From Streptomyces rapamycinicus NRRL 5491 (GTDB taxonomy: Bacteria; Actinomycetota; Actinomycetes; Streptomycetales; Streptomycetaceae): a DNA stretch of 64,000 nt. The position numbers and the translations under genes are program-made. Within the stretch, counting starts at the first letter, position 1. Each line of letters opens with the position of its first letter. Below, piece by piece: positions 21,537 to 31,249 of this stretch. Below the pieces are notes generated by a model. It had not been told where the DNA came from. It saw only the letters and a program-made list of their open reading frames with translations, and ran no database searches. Location: contig NZ_CP085193.1 of assembly GCF_024298965.1 (NCBI RefSeq), forward strand, positions 6,076,001 to 6,140,000, given 5' to 3'.

Positions 21537-23252
21537 TCAGCCCTTGACCTTGATCTCCGAGATGCCGCCACGGTAGCGATCGGGGGTGCTGGCCGGAAGC
21601 TCCGTGATGTGGACCAGGACGTATCGCGTCCGGACCGGCTTGTCGAGAACGGTGGACAGTTTCTTCCCGACGCTCTTCAGATCGGTGAGGCGTTTGGAGA
21701 AGGCGCTGAGTGAGGTGGGGTCGGAGGCGGAGGGATCGGCGGCGAGGACTTCCACCTTCTGGCCGGCGGCGTAGAAGTCGATGTCGAGGCTCGAGACGCG
21801 TTTGGCGCTGCCGAGGTCGACGATGATGCCGCTGCCCTGCTTGCGATTGGGCAGGTTACCGAAGTTCGGGTAGCCGTAGAACAACTTGGTCACCCAGGCG
21901 GTGTTCGTATCGCCGTCGACGGCGCCGTCGACCTTGTCCGGGGCGAAGGGCGCGTCCAGCGGCGAGAATTCCGTGGCGCTCTCGATGCTGAGCGGCTTGG
22001 CCACGGGCTTGAGGCCCTTGCCGTCGTCCTTCTCACCGGTGGACTTGCCCGGGCTGGACTTGTTCTCCTCCTTGAGGAGGGTGTCCGCCAGCTGCCAGCT
22101 GCCGAGGCCGAGAGCGGCGATCAGAAGGGCGGAGACGGTCCACTTGAGGGCCTTGCCCGTACGGCTCTGCAGCGGCGGTGGAGGCGGCATGGGAGCGGCC
22201 GGACGGGCCGCGTGCGCGGTGCCGCCTCGGTTCGGCTGCTGGCCGTACACACCCTGTTGGTACGTCGTGCGCTGGTACGCCGGGGAGGGGGTGAAGGCGG
22301 GCTCCGGCGGCCGGATGCGCGGCATGGCCGCGACGGCCTTGGCCAGCTCCTCGGGGGTGGTGCAGGGCTGGTCCTGACGGGAGGCGGTGGCCCCGTCGTT
22401 GACCAGCGCGCGCATCGCGAGCTCGGACAGACCGCGGTGCACTCCGGCACGGACCTGGTCGGGGGCGATCAGGCCCACGCCCTTGGGCAGCCCGGAGAGG
22501 CCGTAGGCGTCGGCCTCGTACGGCCAGCGCTGAGTGAGCGCCGCGTACAGCAGCGCGCCGATTGCCTCGGTGTCGGTGCGCTGGGGGTGGTCGACGCTGA
22601 TACCGCGCAGGGCGGCCATGACGGCCAGCCCGCGGATGCGGTACTGGCCGGACTCGGTGCGCAGCACGGAGCCGGGGTTCAGCCGCAGATGGGCCAGGCC
22701 CTCGCGGTGGGCGGCGGCCATGGCCTGGGAGACCTGGCTGACCAGTTGGTACGCGTCGTGCGGTTCGAGCGGCCCGGCGGCCAGCACGGCGGTGAGCTCG
22801 GTGGCGTCGGGAAGCCACTCATGGACAACATAGACAAGATCGTTCTCCTCGACGGCGTCGAGGACCTGGACGAAGCGGGGATCGCCCAGCAGGGCCGCCG
22901 AACGGGCGGCGGCGAGCACCGACCTGGCGCGCGGATGGTCCGCGGGCACGACATGCACCCCGACGGCACGCCGCAGTTTCTCGTCCACGGCACGCCAACT
23001 GCTGAATCCGTCCAGACGGGTGACGCACTCCTCCAGACGATAGCGTCTGGCCAACTTATGACCGCTGTGCAGTTCGAGCGGGTTCGCTTCGGCCGCGGCG
23101 CCCGTATCGTCGGCGGCCGCGGCCTCTGTACCCTTGCCGACCTTCTGTTTCGTCCCCGCCCCGTCGGCCGTGGCCTTACCCGCCTCGGCGGTCAGCGGCT
23201 CCTCTCCACCGCTGTCGGCCACGTCGACGGCAGCCGTGCTCCGTTCCGCCAC
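21537..23252 (-). CDS. Membrane pseudokinase with C-terminal discoidin-like domain
   Basis: About 571 aa from the GTG at 23252 (VAERSTAAV), chosen for the AGGA upstream. The kinase-like domain (about 70-330) is degenerate: the VAIK lysine, the HRD aspartate (HLRLNPGSVL instead) and DFG are all missing, so it is a pseudokinase. One membrane helix (about 365-385) precedes an extracytoplasmic jelly-roll domain like the F5/8 type C/discoidin fold. The arrangement mirrors the C-terminal half of mycobacterial MviN, which binds FhaA. Here it is a separate gene just downstream of murJ. Confidence 0.8.
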   Translation of the reverse strand: MAERSTAAVDVADSGGEEPLTAEAGKATADGAGTKQKVGKGTEAAAADDTGAAAEANPLELHSGHKLARRYRLEECVTRLDGFSSWRAVDEKLRRAVGVHVVPADHPRARSVLAAARSAALLGDPRFVQVLDAVEENDLVYVVHEWLPDATELTAVLAAGPLEPHDAYQLVSQVSQAMAAAHREGLAHLRLNPGSVLRTESGQYRIRGLAVMAALRGISVDHPQRTDTEAIGALLYAALTQRWPYEADAYGLSGLPKGVGLIAPDQVRAGVHRGLSELAMRALVNDGATASRQDQPCTTPEELAKAVAAMPRIRPPEPAFTPSPAYQRTTYQQGVYGQQPNRGGTAHAARPAAPMPPPPPLQSRTGKALKWTVSALLIAALGLGSWQLADTLLKEENKSSPGKSTGEKDDGKGLKPVAKPLSIESATEFSPLDAPFAPDKVDGAVDGDTNTAWVTKLFYGYPNFGNLPNRKQGSGIIVDLGSAKRVSSLDIDFYAAGQKVEVLAADPSASDPTSLSAFSKRLTDLKSVGKKLSTVLDKPVRTRYVLVHITELPASTPDRYRGGISEIKVKG

Positions 23253-23362
23253 CGTCGTTCCTGCCTCCCCATCCGTTGCGCCTACTCCGAGCCAAGACAA
23301 TTGTGCCCACAGTCCGCCGCTATGCACGACACACGGTGGCGGACGATGGTTGTGCTCAACGA

Positions 23363-25744
23363 TCAACGTCCGAGTCGTCCGCGCACCATACCGACCATGG
23401 CCGTCAGCTCATCAACGCGCATCCGTTTCGCAGCAATGTAGAAGACCGCGATAAGAACGAGACCGCCGCCCAGCAAAGCCGCTACGGAGCCGACGACGCC
23501 CATTCCGAGGGTCTGCATGATGGTGTAGGCCGAGCCACCGCCCAGGAGGGCGGCGGGGACGCTGGCGCCGACGAGACGGGTGTAGGTGCGCACGACGCGG
23601 GGGCCGTCCAGATCGCCGCCCAGCCGGTTGCGCAGCCGCTTCCAGGCCACACCCACGCCGATGGCGTAGGCCAGGCCGTAGGCGGCCGCCATACCGGCGA
23701 CGGCCCAGCGGGCGGGGAGCAGGAGATAGGCGAGCCCGGATCCGGCGGCGTTGACGGCGGCGATGATCACCGTGTTGTAGAAGGGGGTGCGGGTGTCCTC
23801 ATAGGCGTAGAAGCCGCGGAGGACGACGTACTGCACGGAGAAGGGGATCAGACCCAGGCTGAACGCCATGAGGATGTAGCCCATGGAGACCGCCGCGTCG
23901 GTACCGGAGGCGCCGAACAGCAGCGTGCACATGGGGATGCCCAGGGCGATGAAGCCGAAGGCGAGCGGGACGATGGCGACCGCGGAGGTGCGCAGGCCCT
24001 GCGAGATGTCGTCGCGGACCGCTCCGGCGTCCCCGTCGTGGGCCGCCCGGGAGATCCGGGGCAGCAACGAGGCCATGACGGAGACGGTGATGATCGCCTG
24101 CGGCATGCCCCAGATGAGCTGGGCGCTGGAGTAGCCGACGAAGCTCATGCCGGGCGCGTTCTGGTTCTCGGCCTCGGCACCGGCCGCGGTGGACAGCTGG
24201 GTCACGACCAGTACGCCCGCCTGGTTGGCGAGGACGAACAGGACCGTCCACTTGGCCAGCTTGGCGGCCTTGCCGAGGCCGTGGCCGCGCCAGTCGAAGC
24301 GCGGCCGGAAACGGAAGCCGGTGGCACGCAGGTAGGGGAACATCGCCAGGGACTGGACGATGAGCCCCAGCAGGGTGCCCATGCCCAGCAGCCGGATGCC
24401 TTCGGCGGTGATGGTCGTGGTGTCCATCTTGGAGCTGCCGGCGGTGCCGAACACCCAGATGAACAGGCCGAAGGTGAAGATTATGACGATGTTGTTCAGG
24501 ACCGGGGTCCACATCATCGCCCCGAACCGGCCCCGGGCGTTGAGGATTTGGCCGACCACCACGTGAATGCCCATGAAGAAGATGGTGGGCAGGCAGTAGC
24601 GGGCGAAGGTGACCGCGACCTCGTTGTCGGCGGGGTTGTCCGCGATGGTCGGCGACATCACGCGGATCAGCACCGGCGCGGCGAGCACGGTCACCGCGAC
24701 CAGGAGGCCGAGCACCACCATCACCAGGGTGAGCAGCCGGTTGGCGAATGCCTCGCCGCCGTCGTCGTCCTCCTTCATCGCGCGCACGAGCTGCGGGACG
24801 AAGACGGAGTTCAGACCGCCGCCGATGGTGAGGATGTACACCATCGTCGGCAGCGTGTAGGCGAGGGCGTAGGTGGAGCCGAGGGTGGCCGCGCCCAGGC
24901 CCGCGAGGACCACCATCTGCCGGACGAAGCCGGTGAGCCGGGAGACCAGGGTGCCCGCGGCCATCAGCGCGCTGGACTGGAGCACGCTGGACGCGCGGCC
25001 CTTGCCCGCTGAGGGCTTCCTCGGCTCGGCCCCGGTCGCGGGGGCGGTCACCACCGGGGCGGCCACCGTGGGGGCGGCGGCCGTCGCGCCGACGGGCTCG
25101 GATCTGGACGGTCCGGGGAACGGCGCCTGCCCCTGAGCGGGCGCCTGGCCCTGGGGGTAGCTCTCCGCGCCCTGTGGATAGCCCTGGCCCTGGCCGGGCC
25201 GGGACTCATAGGGCTGCTGCTGATCGCGGTAGAGGTGCGCGAAGGCGTCCCGCTGCGGCTGCTCCCCCGCCCCGTAGGCGCCACCGGCCCCCGGATAGCC
25301 CTGGCCCGCCTGATCGGCGGTATACGGCTGCTGTGCCGTGCCCTGGTGGCCGGCGGCGGCCTCGGGGGACCAGGCGCGCGGGTCGGGGCCCTGCGGCGTG
25401 GGGGGCTGCTGGTAGTACTGCTGCTGGTAGCCGTCCTGCTGCGGTGCGTGGGAGGAGCGCCGGTCGTACAGGGGGTCCGTCAGCGGGTCGTGGGCGTACC
25501 GATCCTGCGTCGGATACGGGTAGGGCGTGAAGCTGCCCGTCGCGTACGAATCGTCCAGGTACGGATCAGGTGCGTAGTACTGCTGGCCGTAGGACTGGCG
25601 CGGATCGGCCGGGGGCGCCTGCTGGGCGTCGCCCAGATACGGATCCCGCTGGTGGGGTTCCTGTCCGTAAGGGTCGTGGGGGCCGTGAGGGGACGGCTGT
25701 GGCGGCGGTGGCACTCGGCCATCACCGTCATACGGCGCGTTCAT
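23363..25744 (-). CDS. murJ: Lipid II flippase MurJ (MviN) with long disordered N-terminus
   Basis: 793-aa MATE-superfamily (MOP) membrane protein that flips the peptidoglycan precursor. The first 245 residues are a Pro/Gln/Tyr/Gly-rich cytoplasmic extension. From about 250 come some 14 membrane helices, starting SSALMAAGTLVSRLTGFVRQ, the MviN signature. The short basic C-terminus ends VDELTAMVGMVRGRLGR. It lies between the DUF6049 gene and the pseudokinase gene, all leftward. Confidence 0.92.
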   Translation of the reverse strand: MNAPYDGDGRVPPPPQPSPHGPHDPYGQEPHQRDPYLGDAQQAPPADPRQSYGQQYYAPDPYLDDSYATGSFTPYPYPTQDRYAHDPLTDPLYDRRSSHAPQQDGYQQQYYQQPPTPQGPDPRAWSPEAAAGHQGTAQQPYTADQAGQGYPGAGGAYGAGEQPQRDAFAHLYRDQQQPYESRPGQGQGYPQGAESYPQGQAPAQGQAPFPGPSRSEPVGATAAAPTVAAPVVTAPATGAEPRKPSAGKGRASSVLQSSALMAAGTLVSRLTGFVRQMVVLAGLGAATLGSTYALAYTLPTMVYILTIGGGLNSVFVPQLVRAMKEDDDGGEAFANRLLTLVMVVLGLLVAVTVLAAPVLIRVMSPTIADNPADNEVAVTFARYCLPTIFFMGIHVVVGQILNARGRFGAMMWTPVLNNIVIIFTFGLFIWVFGTAGSSKMDTTTITAEGIRLLGMGTLLGLIVQSLAMFPYLRATGFRFRPRFDWRGHGLGKAAKLAKWTVLFVLANQAGVLVVTQLSTAAGAEAENQNAPGMSFVGYSSAQLIWGMPQAIITVSVMASLLPRISRAAHDGDAGAVRDDISQGLRTSAVAIVPLAFGFIALGIPMCTLLFGASGTDAAVSMGYILMAFSLGLIPFSVQYVVLRGFYAYEDTRTPFYNTVIIAAVNAAGSGLAYLLLPARWAVAGMAAAYGLAYAIGVGVAWKRLRNRLGGDLDGPRVVRTYTRLVGASVPAALLGGGSAYTIMQTLGMGVVGSVAALLGGGLVLIAVFYIAAKRMRVDELTAMVGMVRGRLGR

Positions 25745-25792
25745 CGCTACCCCACCTCATCGTCCACTGCGGCCCACCGGCCCCGGCATTGC

Positions 25793-28150
25793 TCAATGGT
25801 CCACTTTCTCACCCGAGCCGGACGGGCCAGCGCTTTGCGATCCGGTGTCCGACGCCGGGTCACTCGGCTGCTCGGGCACAAGGGCGTGTGCGGGGTCACA
25901 CCGGTCGGTCTCCGGGGCCTCGCTGTCGTCCTCATCCTGCCCGTGCGCCTCCTCGGCGTCTTCCCCGTCCCCGCCGTCCTCACCATTCCTGGCGGCCGCG
26001 CGCTTGCGCTGCACATAGATCCGGACACCGGCGAGGACCAGCAGCAGCACACCGCCGGCGATCACGAGAATCACGGTCGACGTGATTTCGGTGACATTCA
26101 CCTCGAACAGCATCTCGTCGCCGTACGGCTGGCCGTCCGGGGTGTAGAGCTGCGCCGAGACCCACACCGGGCCGTTCGCGTTGGCCGTGGTCCCGAACTT
26201 CACGGACTGGCTGTGGCCGCCCTCCACATTGACCAGCTGGGGGTCGCTGACCGCCAGCCGGTTGCCCTGCTGCGAGCGCAGGACGAGCCGCAGCTCGACG
26301 CTCTGCACCAGGTTGTTCTGCACGGTCACCGGGACGGTCGCGCTGCGCCCGGAGAGGGTCATGTCGGTCTTGGGGACCAGGCGCACCTTCTTGGTGAGCC
26401 CGGAGAGATAGGTCTGCACATCGTGCCGGAAGCCGGTCGCGTTCTGCGCCTCGCTGCGCCACGAGGTCGACATCTCGCGCCTGATCGCGTTCCCGAAGGG
26501 GGTGACCACCCGGTATTTGGCGGTCAGGATCGGCTCGAAATTGTCCAGGGTCTTCTGGGTCTCCTGGATCCGGTCGAACGCCTCGGTGGGCAGCTCCCGT
26601 GCGCGCAGCGACCGGGGGTAGGAGCGGGTGCTCGGCACCCGCTGGGTGGCGCTCGGGTCGGGCTTGGCCTTCGCGGCCTGCCCCAGGCTCAGCGGCTGCG
26701 TCCACTGCCCGGAGAGGCCCTCCATGGCGGCCGCCATCGCCTGCGCCTGGCTCGTGGTGGGCGTCCGCTGGGGGGCGACCACGATGCTGCGCTGCCTGTC
26801 CGGCGCCTGGAGGTTGATCATCTGGCTCTGGGCAAGGAACCGCTGGATGGCGAGGGTGGAGTTCTCCGCCTTGGACATGTCGCCGGTGAAGGCCGTCGAC
26901 AGCCGCGCGTCGGCGACCACCGCCGTATTGCCGCCGCCGATCTGGCGGGCCGCGGTGGGGGTGTAGGAGAGCCCGCCGGTCTCGCGCAGACTGTCGCTGC
27001 GGGCGATCACGTTGTGGGCGCCGGCGGAGGTGGCGACGTCGACGATCGAGGAGTCGACCGCGCCCTCGACGGGCCAGGCGAAGTCCGTGCGCGGCCGCGC
27101 CCCGAGGATGGTCTCCACGGTCGTCGAGGCGAGTTCGGTGGCGCCCTGGAGGTGGCTGAGGGCGCCGGTGACGTTCTTACCGCGGTGGGCGAGCGAGGCG
27201 AGGTCGGGGTCGGCGAACGGCAGCGCGACCACCTGCTTGCCTTCCACGGCCTTCTGGAGGGCGTCCAGCCACTGCTTGGCGACGGTCTGGCCGCGGCCCG
27301 CCCTGGTCCCGTTGCCCGAGGGGTTCTGGACCTCGTACTTCTTGGTCATCGCGTCGACCGTGGCGAGCAGGTCGGGGTCGACCACCCAGGTGATGGGGAG
27401 GTTCTTCCCCAGGGCGACCATCTGCTGCAGCCGACCGCCCGGGGCCAGCTCCTTGACCAGGCGGTCGTCCCGGAAGATCGGGGTGCGGTCCTCGTCGTTG
27501 TCCGTGCGGGCGGTCACATGGGTGGCGGAGATCAGCGGCCACAGATAGGTGAGCTGGGACTTCTTCTGGGACGGGCCCGACTGCCAGGGCAGGAAGGTCC
27601 GCTCGATGCCCAGCACCTGCGGCCAGGGCTGATGGGAAGTGCCACCGGTGAGCGAGACGCCGAGCTGATAGACGCCGTTCTCCCCCAGGTGCAACTGATC
27701 CACCGGTATGGAGAGGGAGAAGTCACGGCTGGTGCCGGCCGCCAGCTTGCCGATCTTCTTGGCGTATTTGCCGTCGATCTCGGTGCCGTCGAGCCCCTCC
27801 GTATAGCCGGTGCGGTGGGCCGTGGTGTCGATCGCGCTGCGGCCGCTCATGGTCGGGCCGACGCGGAGGCCCACACGGGCGTCCGAGACCGTGCCCTTGG
27901 TGTCGTTGGTGACGGTGCCGCTGACGGTGAGGGTGTCGCTCTTCTTGGGCGCGGTGGGGGTCAGTGAGGTGATGGAGACATCCACCGATCGCGAGCCGGT
28001 GGCCTTGCTCTCGGCGTGGGCGGCGGGTGCCGCCGGAATCTGTGCCAGGCCCGCGAGCATCGGCGCCGCGGCCAGCAGGGCCGCCGTGCGCCGCAACCAT
28101 CGCCGGGCACGAGCGGAAGTTGTCCCCCGGAGGTCTGCCGCATCGGCCAC
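25793..28150 (-). CDS. Secreted, membrane-anchored DUF6049 protein
   Basis: 785-aa protein with an Arg-rich signal peptide (LRRTAALLAAAPMLAGLAQ), a large extracytoplasmic region and one C-terminal membrane helix (STVILVIAGGVLLLVLAGVR) followed by an acidic tail. It matches the actinobacterial DUF6049 family, counterpart of mycobacterial Rv3909, always next to murJ. The function is unknown; the place suggests a role in the envelope. GTG start at 28150 accepted; the signal peptide supports it. Confidence 0.8.
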   Translation of the reverse strand: MADAADLRGTTSARARRWLRRTAALLAAAPMLAGLAQIPAAPAAHAESKATGSRSVDVSITSLTPTAPKKSDTLTVSGTVTNDTKGTVSDARVGLRVGPTMSGRSAIDTTAHRTGYTEGLDGTEIDGKYAKKIGKLAAGTSRDFSLSIPVDQLHLGENGVYQLGVSLTGGTSHQPWPQVLGIERTFLPWQSGPSQKKSQLTYLWPLISATHVTARTDNDEDRTPIFRDDRLVKELAPGGRLQQMVALGKNLPITWVVDPDLLATVDAMTKKYEVQNPSGNGTRAGRGQTVAKQWLDALQKAVEGKQVVALPFADPDLASLAHRGKNVTGALSHLQGATELASTTVETILGARPRTDFAWPVEGAVDSSIVDVATSAGAHNVIARSDSLRETGGLSYTPTAARQIGGGNTAVVADARLSTAFTGDMSKAENSTLAIQRFLAQSQMINLQAPDRQRSIVVAPQRTPTTSQAQAMAAAMEGLSGQWTQPLSLGQAAKAKPDPSATQRVPSTRSYPRSLRARELPTEAFDRIQETQKTLDNFEPILTAKYRVVTPFGNAIRREMSTSWRSEAQNATGFRHDVQTYLSGLTKKVRLVPKTDMTLSGRSATVPVTVQNNLVQSVELRLVLRSQQGNRLAVSDPQLVNVEGGHSQSVKFGTTANANGPVWVSAQLYTPDGQPYGDEMLFEVNVTEITSTVILVIAGGVLLLVLAGVRIYVQRKRAAARNGEDGGDGEDAEEAHGQDEDDSEAPETDRCDPAHALVPEQPSDPASDTGSQSAGPSGSGEKVDH

Positions 28151-28330
28151 GCGCTCGCCCGTCCCTTGTCGTCAGTAGGTCGTCAGTGGTCGTCGCAATG
28201 TGCGTCCACGAAATGGTAACGATGCCCGCTGTGACGAAGTGCTGTGGAGGGCTCCACAAGATCGTTACGCAGTGGTGGCCCCATCGGGGGTGGAGTCTCG
28301 GGGGCGCACGGCCACGTACCCTGTTCTGTT

Positions 28331-29821
28331 GTGCCGAACGCCAACAATGACAGCCGATCCCCGCAGTCGACCAACGAGCTCAGCCAGGTGCAGCGCCGCG
28401 CCGTGGGCGAGCTCCTGCGGGTCTCACCCGTTGCCGACGATCTTGCCCGTCGTTTCCAGCAGGCCGGTTTCCGCCTGGCCCTGGTCGGCGGCTCGGTACG
28501 GGACGCGCTGCTCGGCCGGCTCGGTAACGATCTGGATTTCACGACGGACGCACGGCCGGACGAGGTATTGAAGATCGTACGGCCCTGGGCGGACGCGGTC
28601 TGGGACGTCGGCATCGCCTTCGGTACGGTCGGCTGCCGAAAGGGCATGTCGCCAGGAAGCGGGTCGGATCAGAGCTTCCAGATCGAAATCACAACTTATC
28701 GGTCAGAAGCCTACGACCGGACATCTCGGAAGCCCGAGGTGTCCTACGGCGACTCCATCGAGGAGGACCTGGTCCGCCGGGACTTCACGGTCAACGCGAT
28801 GGCGGTGGCGCTTCCGCAGAAGGAGTTCATCGACCCGCACCACGGTCTGGAGGATCTCGCCGCCCGGGTGCTGCGCACTCCGGGGACGCCCGAGGAGTCC
28901 TTCTCCGACGATCCGCTGCGGATGATGCGTGCCGCGCGCTTCGCCGCGCAGCTGGACTTCGAGGTGGCCCCCGAGGTCGTCGCCGCGATGACGGCGATGG
29001 CCGAGCGCATCGACATCGTCTCGGCGGAGCGGGTGCGTGATGAACTCAACAAGCTGGTCCTGGCCGATCACCCCCGCAAGGGGCTGCGGCTGCTGGTGGA
29101 GACCGGGCTCGCCGACCGCGTCCTGCCGGAGCTTCCGGCGCTGCGCTTGGAGCGCGATGAGCACCACCGCCACAAGGATGTCTACGAGCACTCGCTGACG
29201 GTGCTGGACCAGGCCATGGACCTGGAGACCGAGGGTCCCGATCTGACGCTGCGGCTGGCCGCGCTGCTGCATGACATCGGCAAGCCCAAGACGCGCCGCT
29301 TCGAGAAGGACGGCCGGGTCTCCTTCCACCACCACGAGGTGGTGGGGGCCAAGATGACCAAGTACCGGATGACGAGGCTCAAGTACTCCAATGAGCTGAT
29401 CAAGGAGGTCTCCCGCCTGGTCGAGCTGCATCTGCGCTTCCACGGCTATGGCACGGGGGAATGGACCGACTCCGCGGTCCGCCGCTACGTCCGTGACGCC
29501 GGGCCGCTGCTCGACCGGCTGCACAAGCTGACCCGCTCGGACTGCACCACGCGCAATCGGCGGAAGGCGACGGCGCTCTCGCGTGCGTACGACGGTCTCG
29601 AGGAACGCATCGCCCGGCTGCAGGAGCAGGAAGAGCTGGACGCGATCCGCCCGGATCTGGATGGCAACGAGATCATGAAGATCCTCGGCATCCCCCCGGG
29701 GCCGCAGGTCGGCAAGGCGTACAAGCATCTGCTGGAGCTGCGGCTGGAGCACGGCCCGATGGAACGGGACGCCGTGATCTCCGCGCTTCAGGAGTGGTGG
29801 GAAGCTCAGCCGGAGGGCTGA
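28331..29821 (+). CDS. cca: CCA tRNA nucleotidyltransferase
   Basis: 496-aa enzyme that adds or repairs the CCA end of tRNA. The nucleotidyltransferase core shows LVGGSVRDALLGRLGNDLDF, followed by the RRDFTVNAMA and DPLRMMRAARFAAQL motifs, and a C-terminal HD domain (LAALLHDIGKPKTRRF). The GTG at 28331 fits the family; no ribosome site is seen, and TACCCT at 28317-28322 would be a -10 placing transcription at or near the GTG (leaderless). It converges on the MFS gene with a 5-bp gap. Confidence 0.9.
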   Translation: MPNANNDSRSPQSTNELSQVQRRAVGELLRVSPVADDLARRFQQAGFRLALVGGSVRDALLGRLGNDLDFTTDARPDEVLKIVRPWADAVWDVGIAFGTVGCRKGMSPGSGSDQSFQIEITTYRSEAYDRTSRKPEVSYGDSIEEDLVRRDFTVNAMAVALPQKEFIDPHHGLEDLAARVLRTPGTPEESFSDDPLRMMRAARFAAQLDFEVAPEVVAAMTAMAERIDIVSAERVRDELNKLVLADHPRKGLRLLVETGLADRVLPELPALRLERDEHHRHKDVYEHSLTVLDQAMDLETEGPDLTLRLAALLHDIGKPKTRRFEKDGRVSFHHHEVVGAKMTKYRMTRLKYSNELIKEVSRLVELHLRFHGYGTGEWTDSAVRRYVRDAGPLLDRLHKLTRSDCTTRNRRKATALSRAYDGLEERIARLQEQEELDAIRPDLDGNEIMKILGIPPGPQVGKAYKHLLELRLEHGPMERDAVISALQEWWEAQPEG

Positions 29822-29826
29822 GCCCC

Positions 29827-31164
29827 TCACGTTTCACGTGAAACATCGACCCGCTTGGCGCTCTGCCGGTCATGTTTCACGTGAAACCTCACCAGGAGCG
29901 TGGTGGCCGCGTAGAGCAGCGCCACACAGATCAGCAGTGCGGCCGATCTGCCGTCCGGCGGCAGTATCACCGCGGCGACCGCCGCGGCTCCCACGAAGGC
30001 GACATTGAACAGCACGTCGTAGAGGGAGAAGATCCGCCCGCGGAAGTCATCGGCGATGGAGGACTGCACCACGGTGTCGGTGGCGATCTTCGCGCCCTGG
30101 GTGATCAGCCCGAGGACAAACGCGGCGATCAGCATGGGGGCGGGCTCGAAGGGCAGTCCGAGCCCCGGTTCCAGGAGGGCCGCGCTCCCGGCGCACACCA
30201 TCACCCAGGAAAGCCGTCCGTCCGGCTGGGCGGGTGAACGGGCCCCGAGCCGGGTCACCGCCCATGGCGTGATCACCGCCGCGGCGAAGAAGCCCGCCCC
30301 CGAGACGCCGACGGCCAGCCCCAGAAGTGCGAGCCCCTGGGACTCGGTGTCGGCCCATGCGTAGCGGCAGAGCATCAGCACCGTCACCGTGAGCGCGCCG
30401 TAGCAGAAGCGCATCAGTGTCATCGCGGTGAGCGCCACGGTGGGATCCCGGCGCTCCAGCAGATGGCGTACGCCCGCGACCAGGCCCCGCGCGGTGCTCA
30501 TCAGGGCCGCGGAGAGGCGGGGCTGAAGGGCCGCGGGGTCCGGCCCCAGCAGACCCGGTGCCATCAGCAGGGCCGTGAGCCCGGCGATGAGATAGAGCGC
30601 GGCGCCCACCAGGACGACGAGCGCGTCCGAGGAGGTGCCTCCCGGGCCCGACAGCCGGACGATGAAGGCGAGGCTGCCCCCGGCCGTGGCGGCGAGCGTT
30701 CCGGCCGTGGGTGAGAGGGAGTTGGCCATGACCAGGCGCTCCTGGCTGTCCACGACCCGGGGCAGGGCCGCCGAAAGTCCGGCCAGCACAAAGCGGTTGA
30801 CGGCCGTCACCGACAGGGCCGAGACATAGAAGAGCCACTCCGGCACCTGGCCCAGCACCAGCACGGCGGTTCCGGCGGCCAGCCCCGAGCGCAGCAGATT
30901 GCCGTAGAGCAGCACCTGCCGCCTGCGCCAGCGGTCCAGCAGCACCCCGGCGAAGGGGCCGAGCAGGGAGTAGGGGAGCAGCAGGACGGCCATGGCGGAG
31001 GCGATGGCCGTGGCGGAGGTCTCCTTCTCCGGGGAGAAGACCACATAGGTGGCGAGCGCCACCTGGTAGACGCCGTCGGCCGACTGGGACAGCAGCCGGA
31101 TGGCCAGGAGGCGGCGGAAGTCCCGCAGTTGCAGCAGTACGCGGAGATCACGCACAACAGGCAT
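29827..31164 (-). CDS. MFS transporter with two parS sites at its 3' end
   Basis: 445-aa permease with 10-12 membrane helices. Typical MFS parts are LLPYSLLGPFAGVLLDRWRRR and the loop RGRIFSLYDVLFNVAF. The ATG at 31164 has GAGG 8 bases upstream. The substrate is unknown; relatives are drug-efflux-like. The last 20 residues contain FHVKH and end VSRET, both encoded by perfect parS sites, so the C-terminus appears shaped by the centromere sequence. Confidence 0.85.
   Translation of the reverse strand: MPVVRDLRVLLQLRDFRRLLAIRLLSQSADGVYQVALATYVVFSPEKETSATAIASAMAVLLLPYSLLGPFAGVLLDRWRRRQVLLYGNLLRSGLAAGTAVLVLGQVPEWLFYVSALSVTAVNRFVLAGLSAALPRVVDSQERLVMANSLSPTAGTLAATAGGSLAFIVRLSGPGGTSSDALVVLVGAALYLIAGLTALLMAPGLLGPDPAALQPRLSAALMSTARGLVAGVRHLLERRDPTVALTAMTLMRFCYGALTVTVLMLCRYAWADTESQGLALLGLAVGVSGAGFFAAAVITPWAVTRLGARSPAQPDGRLSWVMVCAGSAALLEPGLGLPFEPAPMLIAAFVLGLITQGAKIATDTVVQSSIADDFRGRIFSLYDVLFNVAFVGAAAVAAVILPPDGRSAALLICVALLYAATTLLVRFHVKHDRQSAKRVDVSRET
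29831..29844. repeat. parS site 6 (3' end of MFS gene)
   Basis: Perfect GTTTCACGTGAAAC; on the minus strand it encodes the final VSRET before the stop. Confidence 0.95.
29874..29887. repeat. parS site 7 (3' end of MFS gene)
   Basis: Perfect GTTTCACGTGAAAC, 43 bp from site 6 and therefore in another codon phase, encoding FHVKH. Confidence 0.95.
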
Positions 31165-31249
31165 GGCGTCAGCCTCACACACCACACGGGCCTCCGGGTG
31201 TATTACCCGAAGGCCCGTGATCACGCGGCGGGAATCAGCGCATGGCGCC

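Noticed and set aside
25171..25179. TGTGGATAG, DnaA-box-like, inside murJ
   Set aside because: Single imperfect match within a coding region; isolated matches are expected by chance.
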